From Phycisphaerales bacterium (GTDB lineage Bacteria > Planctomycetota > Phycisphaerae > Phycisphaerales > UBA1924), in assembly GCA_029260395.1 (NCBI GenBank), contig JAJDDJ010000013.1, positions 558,001-622,000 on the forward strand: 64,000 nt of DNA. Direction: 5' to 3'. Below, piece after piece: positions 58,330 through 64,000 of the stretch (its first letter is position 1; each line of letters starts with the position of its first letter). Below the pieces are notes generated by a model, which saw nothing but the letters and a program-made list of their open reading frames with translations, was not told the DNA's origin and did not search any database. The translations under genes were made by a program, and so were the position numbers.

Positions 58330-58731
58330 TTACTTGATCTCGACGTCGGCGCCGACTTCGCCAAACTTCGCCTTGAGCTCCTCGGCCTCCTCCTTGGAGA
58401 CGCCTTCTTTGAGCGTCGAGGGGACGTTGTCGACCATGTCCTTGGCCTCTTTGAGACCGAGGCCTGTCAGCTCGCGGACGATCTTGATGACCTTGATCTT
58501 CTCACCCTGTGACTTGAGGATGACGTCGAACTCGGTCTGCTCCTCGACTGCCGCAGCGCCGTCGCCGGCCGCCGCCGCCATCATCACGCCGCCGCCAGCC
58601 GCGGCCTCGATGCCGTAGGCGTCCTTCATGTAGTCGCCCAGGTCCACGGCCTGCTTGAGGGTCAGCTCGGCGAGCTTGTCGCCCAGGCTCTTGATCGCTG
58701 AGTCGAACTCTTTGACTGCTTCATCGCTCAT
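58330..58731 (-). CDS. rplL: 50S ribosomal protein bL12
   Basis: 133 residues from ATG 58731. N-terminal dimerisation domain (about 10-40), Ala/Gly-rich hinge ([17 protein letters not shown]) and C-terminal domain with [40 protein letters not shown] and [16 protein letters not shown]. Forms the stalk that recruits translational GTPases. The hinge is extended compared with E. coli. An intergenic gap of 175 nt from rplJ is longer than usual. Downstream is the candidate attenuator. Confidence 0.97.
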   Translation of the reverse strand: MSDEAVKEFDSAIKSLGDKLAELTLKQAVDLGDYMKDAYGIEAAAGGGVMMAAAAGDGAAAVEEQTEFDVILKSQGEKIKVIKIVRELTGLGLKEAKDMVDNVPSTLKEGVSKEEAEELKAKFGEVGADVEIK

Positions 58732-58906
58732 AGTGTTCCAACCTTTACTCGTGTTGCCAAACTCACCCGAGAGGGACCGAACCATTCGGCGCTTTACCCC
58801 GGAAAAAGCCGGGCCAGTCGGGTGTCGTTGCCTCGTTCATCGCCCCGATGCTCGCAGCAGGGGGCGCTGTAGCTGATACTTGCAGACCGATCGTGCCGAC
58901 TCGGTC

Positions 58907-59452
58907 TTACGAAACCTTCGCGATGGACTCGCCCTTCTCGAGCTTGTCCTCGATGGTCTTAACGATGCCCGCGATCTTGGAGCCGGGGCCCTTGATCGCG
59001 CCCACGAGCTTGCGGGCGGGGCTGACGACGAGCGTCACGACCTGAGCGATCGCCTCGTCGCGCGTCGGGTACTTGCTCAGCGCCTCGACGCCGGCCTCCC
59101 CCTCGAAGAGCAGGCCATCGAGCACCGCACCCTTGAGCTGGATGTCCGGGTACTTCTTGACCAGAGCGACGATCTCGCGGGCCACATCGACTACGGACTC
59201 CGCGCCGTACGTCAGCGTGCTCGATCCCTCGAGCAGCGGGCCGAGGGACTCGAGGCCCGTGCCCTCGAATGCCTTCTTGGCCAGCGCGTTGCGGACCATC
59301 GTCACACGGATGTCCTTGGCGAGCAGCCCCGAACGGATTTCGTTGGTGTCGATCGCGCCGATGCCCCGGATGGAGATCAGCAGCGCGTCCTCGACCCCTT
59401 CAAGCCGCGACTCGTAGTCGCGGATCAGCATGCCTTTGACCAGCTTTGACAT
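58907..59452 (-). CDS. rplJ: 50S ribosomal protein uL10
   Basis: 181 residues. Base of the L12 stalk. The rRNA-binding domain contains MLIRDYESRLEGVEDALLIS, RVTMVRNALAKKAFEGTGL and LEGSSTLTYG. The C-terminal helix (about 140-181) binds bL12 dimers. Follows rplA in the classic order. The N-terminal sequence reads MSKLVKGMLI and is slightly extended. Autogenous control of the leader is known in other bacteria; no leader element is evident here. Confidence 0.95.
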   Translation of the reverse strand: MSKLVKGMLIRDYESRLEGVEDALLISIRGIGAIDTNEIRSGLLAKDIRVTMVRNALAKKAFEGTGLESLGPLLEGSSTLTYGAESVVDVAREIVALVKKYPDIQLKGAVLDGLLFEGEAGVEALSKYPTRDEAIAQVVTLVVSPARKLVGAIKGPGSKIAGIVKTIEDKLEKGESIAKVS

Positions 59453-59498
59453 CGCTGCGTCCTCCCGGCCTCAATGGCCGAACCCGACCTGCCTGGTA

Positions 59499-60200
59499 TC
59501 AGGCGGTCGCCGCCTCGGCGGTTTCGTAATACACCTGCACACCGGGCGTCATCGTCCCGCTCAGACAGATCTTCTTGACGTACACACCCCGCAGCGAGGA
59601 AGGCTTGGCCTTCTCGATGGTCTGCACGAAGAACTCGAGGTTCTCCAGCAGGTCGGGGTTGGGGAAGCTCATCTTGCCGATCACGCCGTGGATGTTCCCG
59701 CCCTTGTCGGTGCGGTACTCCAGCTTGCCCGCTGCGAACTCTTGCACCGCCCTGACGACCTCGGTGGTGACCGTGCCGTTCTTGGGGCTGGGCATCAGGC
59801 CTTTAGGCCCGAGCACCCGGCCGAGCTTGCTGATGACCCGCATCATGTCCGGGCTGGTCACCGCGACATCAAAGTCGAAGAACCCGCCCTCGATCTCGCT
59901 GACGAGATCCTCGCCGCCGGCCTTGATAGCACCCGCCGCCATAGCTTCACGGGCCACGTCCGGCTGGCAGAACGCCACGACCCGCTTGGCCTTGCCGATG
60001 CCTTTAGGCAGCGACACCGAGCCACGGATCATCTGGTCCGCCTGCTTCACATCAACGCCCAGGTGCATCACGACGTTGACCGTCTGATCGAACTTGGGGC
60101 CTTTGAACTGCTTGAGGGCCGCGATCGCCTTGGCGGCGGGCAGAGCCTCCTCCACCACAAGCTTCTCGTTCATTCTCGCACGCTTGTTGAGCTTTGTCAT
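59499..60200 (-). CDS. rplA: 50S ribosomal protein uL1
   Basis: 233 residues. Two-domain L1 with the family pattern FDQTVNVVMHLGVDVKQADQ near 38-57, RVLGPKGLMPSPKNGTVT and YRTDKGGNIHGVIGKMSF. L1 forms the mobile L1 stalk that releases E-site tRNA and, in other bacteria, can repress its own operon by binding the leader mRNA. Starts 3 nt after the rplK stop. Length normal. Confidence 0.97.
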   Translation of the reverse strand: MTKLNKRARMNEKLVVEEALPAAKAIAALKQFKGPKFDQTVNVVMHLGVDVKQADQMIRGSVSLPKGIGKAKRVVAFCQPDVAREAMAAGAIKAGGEDLVSEIEGGFFDFDVAVTSPDMMRVISKLGRVLGPKGLMPSPKNGTVTTEVVRAVQEFAAGKLEYRTDKGGNIHGVIGKMSFPNPDLLENLEFFVQTIEKAKPSSLRGVYVKKICLSGTMTPGVQVYYETAEAATA

Positions 60201-60203
60201 CGT

Positions 60204-60629
60204 TCAGCCCTCCACCGCAATGCCCATGGAACGGGCCTGGCCTTCGATGATCTTCATCGCCGCTTCGATCGTGTTCGCGTTCAGATCCTCGAACTTCTCC
60301 TGAGCGATCTTGCGGACATGGTCGCGGTTGATCTTGCCGACGATGTTCTGAGGCTCGCCCGAGGCCTTCTCCAGACCCGCGGCCTCTTTGATGAGCACCG
60401 AGGCCGGGCTCGACTTGATGAGCATCTCGAACGAGCGGTCGCTGTAGACCGTCACGATCACGCCCACGAGCTTGCCGTTGAGGTGGCCCGTCTGGGCGTT
60501 GAACTGCTGGATGAACTGGCCCGGGTTGACGCCGTTGGCACCCAGCACCGGCCCGATCGGGGGTGCGGGCGTCGCCGTGCCACCGGGGGCCATCATCTTG
60601 AACGATTTGACTACTTCACGCTTGGCCAT
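60204..60629 (-). CDS. rplK: 50S ribosomal protein uL11
   Basis: 141 residues from ATG 60629 (GGGAGGTGGAG upstream). Signatures GTATPAPPIGPVLGANGVNP and IQQFNAQTGHLNGKLVGVIV, with KEAAGLEKASGEPQNIVGKI. uL11 forms the GTPase-associated centre with 23S rRNA. It is the first gene of the rplKAJL-rpoBC operon. secE and nusG, which usually precede it, are not present; upstream lies a repeat-rich spacer. Confidence 0.97.
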   Translation of the reverse strand: MAKREVVKSFKMMAPGGTATPAPPIGPVLGANGVNPGQFIQQFNAQTGHLNGKLVGVIVTVYSDRSFEMLIKSSPASVLIKEAAGLEKASGEPQNIVGKINRDHVRKIAQEKFEDLNANTIEAAMKIIEGQARSMGIAVEG

Positions 60630-61253
60630 CGATCTCCACCTCCCACCGCCCTCGGGCCGTTGCCCATTCCCCGCCGCGGCCAAGCACACGGGGAGGTCGG
60701 TGGTTCAATCGGTTCACGTTGTTCGCCCCGCCGAGCCATCGGCCGGGAGCCCCATCGAGAGGGCCCCAAGTCTAGGCCCGGCCCATCCGCGGTTTCAAGA
60801 GCCGCCGCGACAGACCGGCTCGAACGCAGAGCCGCAGAGAGCAGACGCAGAGACCGCAGAGAAGCAACGACGGCTCGAGCCCGGGGCGGGAGCCCCGTGG
60901 CCTCTTGAAGAGCTCGTACCACAGAGGCACAAAGATCACTGAGAAGAGAGTGCAATGGGGAGTGGGCAATGGGAAAGCAGGGAGCCAGAGGGAAGAGGGG
61001 AGAAAGACCATGAGCTTGATGGGGTGGCATGCCCACCTGCCGAGCGGACCCTGCTTTATGGGATCGATCGATGGTGCGCGGCACCGGCTTGAGCGAAAGC
61101 ACACAACTTATGTTCGTTTGCGACCATCGGTGGACCGACAACGATCATCGATGTGAAGAGGGCTGGGGTGAGGGGGGAAGAGGGGTGAAGATTGCCCTTG
61201 GCCGCACCCGCCGATTCGGGTAAGCTGGGCGGCGAACCTCAAAGGAACCGGCG
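60630..61253. other. repeat-rich spacer upstream of rplK
   Basis: 624 nt without a credible gene. It contains closely spaced CGCAGAG/GCAGAG units around 60825-60863, an ACCACAGAGGCACAAAG-like stretch around 60919-60935, a purine-rich run (about 60940-61010), and an imperfect palindrome GGTGGCATGCCCACC at 61023-61037. These look like degenerate intergenic repeats. The rplK operon promoter and the promoter of the gene at 61254 must lie at the two edges. Confidence 0.55.
61198..61226 (+). promoter_or_regulatory. promoter of FG-GAP protein gene
   Basis: TTGGCC (61198-61203), exactly 17 bp, TAAGCT (61221-61226). The same layout with 17-bp spacing appears upstream of the next gene at 62722-62750, and the surrounding sequence is near-identical, so this is a shared promoter. 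ATG follows 27 nt later, with AAAGGA as the ribosome-binding site. Confidence 0.7.
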
Positions 61254-62666
61254 ATGAACAAAGCGTACGCCATGATCGCCCTTTGCCTTGCCACCGCCGC
61301 CTTGCCCGCCGCAGGTCAGGTGATCAGCGAGGACTTCAAGCTCCTGCCCAGGCACGGGGCAGCGGGTGATGTGTTCGGCTGGTCCGTCGCGGTCAGCGGC
61401 ACCACGGCCGTGGTTGGGGCTGCTGAGGACGACGGCAATGGTGCCTCCTCCGGTTCCGCGTACCTCTTCGACACCATCACCGGCCGGCAGCTCTTCAACC
61501 TCCTGCCCGGCGACGGGGAAACGGCAGATCAATTCGGCATCTCAGTCGCGATCAGCGGCACCACGGCCGTGGTTGGAGCAATCTGGGACGACGACAACGG
61601 CGCTTCCTCAGGTTCCGCGTACCTCTTCGACACGACCACCGGCCGGCAGCTCTTCAAACTCCTGCCCGGCGACGGTGAAGCGGGTGATCAGTTCGGCGCG
61701 TCCGTCGCGATATGCGGCACCAGGGCCGTTGTTGGAGCTAGGGCGGACGACGACAACGGCGACCGTTCCGGTTCCGCGTACCTCTTCGACACCACCAGCG
61801 GCCAGCAGCTCTTCAAACTCCTGTCCGCCGACGGGGAAGCGGGTGATCAGTTCGGCGAGTCCGTCGCGATCAGCGGCACCACGGCGGTGGTCGGAGCTTT
61901 TTTTGACTACGACAACGGCAGCGGTTCCGGTTCGGCGTACGTCTTCGACACCACCACCGGCCAGCAGCTCTTCAAACTCCTGCCCCGCGACGGGGAAGCG
62001 GGTGATCGGTTCGGCGAGTCCGTCGCGATCAGCGGCACCACGGCGGTGGTTGGGGCTGCCGGGGACGACGACAACGGCGACGCTTCCGGTTCGGTGTACG
62101 TCTTCGACACCATCACCGGCCAACAACTCGCCAAACTCCTGCCCAGCGATGGGGCAGAAGAGAATTTTTTCGGCGGCTCCGTTGCGATCAGCGGCGCCAC
62201 GGCCGTGGTTGGGGCTGAAGCGGACAATGACAACGGCGCCTTCTCCGGTTCGGCGTACGTCTTCGACACCATCACCGGCCAACAACTCGCCAAACTCCTG
62301 CCCAGCGATGGGGCACCGAATGATCTTGTCGGCTGGTCCGTCGCGATCAGCGGCACCACGGCCGTGGTTGGGGCAATCTGGGACGACGACAACGGCAACT
62401 CGTCCGGTTCCGCGTACGCCTTCAGCATGCCGGCTCCCTGCCCCGGCGACATCGCCGATGACTTCGGCACTCCCGGCGCTGATGGCATGATCAGCTTCGG
62501 CGACTTCCTCGCCCTGCTCGGATTAATCGGGCCGTGCCCCGGCGGCACGCCCGGCTGCGATGGCGACATCGCGGACGACTTCGGCTCGCTCAACGGCGGC
62601 GACGGCATGGTGAGCTTCGGCGATTTCCTCGCGCTGCTCGGGCTCATCGGGCCCTGCCCGTCATGA
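61254..62666 (+). CDS. secreted FG-GAP repeat protein with duplicated C-terminal module
   Basis: 470 residues. Signal peptide (1-20 approximately, ending LPAAGQ). Seven tandem units of about 52-53 residues, each with FG-SVAISGTTAVVGA-DDDNG-SGSAYLFDT: the FG-GAP/integrin-type beta-propeller repeat with Ca-binding DDDNG. The C-terminus has two copies of a planctomycete dockerin-like or EF-hand-like module (GDIADDFG...DGMISFGDFLALL). It is preceded by a promoter shared with the following gene. Likely cell-surface or secreted. Confidence 0.88.
   Translation: MNKAYAMIALCLATAALPAAGQVISEDFKLLPRHGAAGDVFGWSVAVSGTTAVVGAAEDDGNGASSGSAYLFDTITGRQLFNLLPGDGETADQFGISVAISGTTAVVGAIWDDDNGASSGSAYLFDTTTGRQLFKLLPGDGEAGDQFGASVAICGTRAVVGARADDDNGDRSGSAYLFDTTSGQQLFKLLSADGEAGDQFGESVAISGTTAVVGAFFDYDNGSGSGSAYVFDTTTGQQLFKLLPRDGEAGDRFGESVAISGTTAVVGAAGDDDNGDASGSVYVFDTITGQQLAKLLPSDGAEENFFGGSVAISGATAVVGAEADNDNGAFSGSAYVFDTITGQQLAKLLPSDGAPNDLVGWSVAISGTTAVVGAIWDDDNGNSSGSAYAFSMPAPCPGDIADDFGTPGADGMISFGDFLALLGLIGPCPGGTPGCDGDIADDFGSLNGGDGMVSFGDFLALLGLIGPCPS
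61330..62430 (+). repeat. seven tandem 156-159-bp coding repeats
   Basis: DNA repeats behind the FG-GAP units. Adjacent copies keep long identical blocks such as GGCACCACGGC and GGTTCCGCGTAC, indicating recent homogenisation or amplification, and the third unit has slightly divergent codons (CGGCACCAGG). Copy number could vary between strains. Confidence 0.85.
62443..62664 (+). repeat. C-terminal module, copy 1
   Basis: About 222 nt, matching 63553-63773 at well over 90 percent by eye. It encodes two tandem GDIADDFG...FGDFLALLGLIGPCP units. Third-position differences are few, so gene conversion or recent copying is likely. Confidence 0.85.
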
Positions 62667-62721
62667 GAGCAACGGGCATTGACGGCCGAGGGCTGGGGTG
62701 GAGGGGAGCGAAGCAAAGCCC

Positions 62722-62750
62722 TTGGCCGCACCCGCCGCTTCGGGTAGGCT
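62722..62750 (+). promoter_or_regulatory. promoter of second secreted protein, matching 61198
   Basis: TTGGCC, 17-bp spacer, TAGGCT at 62745-62750, the same arrangement as 61198-61226 with 2 changes over the 29-bp block. The ATG follows at 62785 after GAGAGGAG. Confidence 0.7.
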
Positions 62751-62784
62751 GGGCGCTCCCCCCGCCCCGAGAGGAGACTCTGCT

Positions 62785-63774
62785 ATGAAGCCACTCATGA
62801 CCCTGTTGCTGCTCTCGGCAGTCAGCCACCCCGTATTGGCACAGTCCATCCGTGTGCTAACGCTGGACCAATCCAGAACGAGTGTCTGCCAGACCGTGGA
62901 TTTCAACATTGCCGTGGGGAACGCCTTCGCGAGCGTGCGTGGCTTGCTGCTTAGCAACAGCAACTTCGGGCCGGGTGGCATCATCCCAAGAGACATCGAA
63001 CTGCTGGCGTCGGTTCCGGCGATCACGCCGTCGGCACTCGAGGGTGCCGACATTGTGCTGCTCGCAAACGCCGTGGCGGACGCGCCGCTCACTGAATGCG
63101 AGCTGCGCTTGCTGGGCGACTTCGTCGAGGCGGGCGGGGGCGTGTTTATGTTTGTGAATAACGCGGCAGCGGTTCTCGGTCCCGAGTTAGGTGCTGATGG
63201 CGGAGTTGCTGCGTCAGGAAGCGCGACAGTCTCCAACACCATGAATCCTGTGACTGATGGTCCGTTCGGCCAAGCGAGCGGGACGTTCCCTATGGGCTTT
63301 CACCAAGGTTTCGAATTGGTGGGCCCGAACGGATCCGTGTTCCTCACATCCACATCGGACATAGCGGCAAGCTTCGAGTTTGGACTGGGCCGCGCGGTGC
63401 TGTACTGCGACGAGGAGGGGTTCCTAGACCTCACCGTCAGCCCTTGCGGAGCGAACCGCATCTTCTCTCAAACCACGACCATGTTTCTGAATGCGGTGGC
63501 GTTCGTCACCCCTCCGACAAGCTTTTCATTTCCTGGAGCACCCGGCTGCTGCCCCGGCGACATCGCCGACGACTTCGGCACATTGGGCGCTGACGGCATG
63601 ATCAGCTTCGGCGACTTCCTCGCCCTGCTCGGATTGATCGGGCCATGTCCCGGCGGCACACCGGGCTGCGTTGGCGACATCGCGGATGACTTCGGCTCGC
63701 TCAACGGCGGCGACGGCATGGTGAGCTTCGGCGACTTCCTCGCGCTGCTCGGCCTCATCGGGCCGTGCCCGTAA
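62785..63774 (+). CDS. secreted protein with C-terminal GDIADDFG/FGDFLALLG module
   Basis: 329 residues from ATG 62785. A signal peptide (ending SHPVLAQ) and a region of about 240 residues with SVRGLLLSNSNFG, LEGADIVLLANAVADAP, LLGDFVEAGGGVFMFV and FELVGPNGSVFLT, reminiscent of glutamine-amidotransferase-like or ThuA-type surface proteins though no catalytic pattern is clear. The C-terminus (about 252-329) is nearly the same as that of the FG-GAP protein. Downstream to 64000 no further gene starts. Confidence 0.85.
   Translation: MKPLMTLLLLSAVSHPVLAQSIRVLTLDQSRTSVCQTVDFNIAVGNAFASVRGLLLSNSNFGPGGIIPRDIELLASVPAITPSALEGADIVLLANAVADAPLTECELRLLGDFVEAGGGVFMFVNNAAAVLGPELGADGGVAASGSATVSNTMNPVTDGPFGQASGTFPMGFHQGFELVGPNGSVFLTSTSDIAASFEFGLGRAVLYCDEEGFLDLTVSPCGANRIFSQTTTMFLNAVAFVTPPTSFSFPGAPGCCPGDIADDFGTLGADGMISFGDFLALLGLIGPCPGGTPGCVGDIADDFGSLNGGDGMVSFGDFLALLGLIGPCP
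63553..63773 (+). repeat. C-terminal module, copy 2
   Basis: Copy of the cassette at 62443-62664. The first internal unit differs most (TLGAD against TPGAD); the second is almost unchanged, reading SLNGGDGMVSFGDFLALLG in both. Confidence 0.85.
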
Positions 63775-64000
63775 GAGGGAGCGGTCGGGAATGGGCCACG
63801 GTGGACAAAGTCCCCTCGCTCACTCGAAGGGCTCGCTAGAAGGCACACAGGCGGGCCGCAAGGGGCTTGCGCCGCTAAGAGAGCACGCAGGCGGGCTGCC
63901 GCTGGATGCGGCCTCTCGCATAGCGAGCCCAGGCGGCGCCAAGCCTGCTTAGATTCGAACGCCATCTGCGATCGGCTCTGGATCGTGCACGGTGAGGCGT
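63775..64000. other. intergenic, no gene seen to window end
   Basis: 226 nt with no convincing start or ribosome-binding site on either strand. It holds a degenerate direct repeat (GGCACACAGGCGGGCCGC near 63841 and GAGCACGCAGGCGGGCTGCC near 63881), similar to intergenic repeats elsewhere. A long minus-strand frame across it is a shadow of the gene before it. Confidence 0.5.

Noticed and set aside
61330-62430. Regular repeats that could be read as CRISPR-like
   Set aside because: Unit length is 156-159 bp, repeats are contiguous and in frame, and no unique spacers or cas genes exist.
63468-63965. 165-codon minus-strand frame at the end of the window
   Set aside because: Partly antisense to the C-terminal module of the gene ending 63774; no ribosome-binding site or homologous motif.
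63949-63972. TTCGAATC-like sequence resembling a tRNA T-loop on the minus strand
   Set aside because: Flanking bases cannot form a 5-bp T-stem or an acceptor stem, so no tRNA is present.

Overview
The window looks like the chromosome of a high-GC, Gram-negative planctomycete, most likely of the class Phycisphaerae. The support is the repeated C-terminal GDIADDFG/FGDFLALLG modules on secreted proteins, a VPAPG...RRRR sorting tail, DUF1573, abundant zinc-ribbon and TPR proteins of planctomycete style, an LptD homologue that implies an outer membrane, and a small membrane gene between rpoB and rpoC. No phage, insertion sequence, CRISPR array or clear pseudogene was seen.

Layout. Positions 1-1090 hold a partial secreted protein and a small membrane protein. 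Positions 1094-11185 form one tightly overlapping minus-strand operon: a vWA-domain membrane protein, an exported protein, ExbB, two ExbD proteins, a large exported helical protein, a large membrane-anchored protein, a zinc-ribbon exported protein, and a tRNA-binding-domain protein. Positions 11494-14364 carry pyrH, frr and a photolyase. Positions 14435-17771 (minus) carry sppA, a zincin and a membrane protein. Positions 17967-26416 (plus) carry MoxR and then a second motor locus: a 1049-aa TPR protein, ExbB, ExbD, and a 996-aa beta-propeller/TonB-like protein. A tRNA with a Cys anticodon but a long variable arm follows at 26502-26586.

Positions 27754-35500 (minus) hold an orphan nuoH and a six-gene operon (LolC/LolD-like ABC pair, hydrolase, GH3 enzyme, DinB, NRDE). 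Positions 35556-40090 (plus) hold dusB, a DUF1573/rhodanese/MauE-like operon, rpsR and an fRMsr-like GAF protein. Positions 40142-45408 (minus) hold a methyltransferase, lptD and a sorting-tail protein. Positions 45565-46903 (plus) hold a STAS protein, purN and groES. Then come a nitroreductase and an M24 peptidase (minus), a short transcript ending in a strong terminator, and a BFD-like 2Fe-2S protein (plus).

Positions 49349-60629 hold the rplK-rplA-rplJ-rplL-rpoB-(membrane ORF)-rpoC operon on the minus strand. The window ends with two secreted proteins that share a promoter sequence and a nearly identical C-terminal module.

The most interesting content is the pair of ExbB/ExbD loci. Each encodes one protein with a TonB/TolA-type transmembrane helix (Ser-x3-His), fused to a vWA domain in one locus and to a PD40 beta-propeller plus a carboxypeptidase-regulatory-like domain in the other. 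I infer that both are proton-driven envelope machines in which the energised partner is an unusual fusion. Other points of note are the class-II tRNA carrying a Cys anticodon, mutually exclusive RNA pairings between rplL and rpoB, and erosion of the second zinc site of RpoC.
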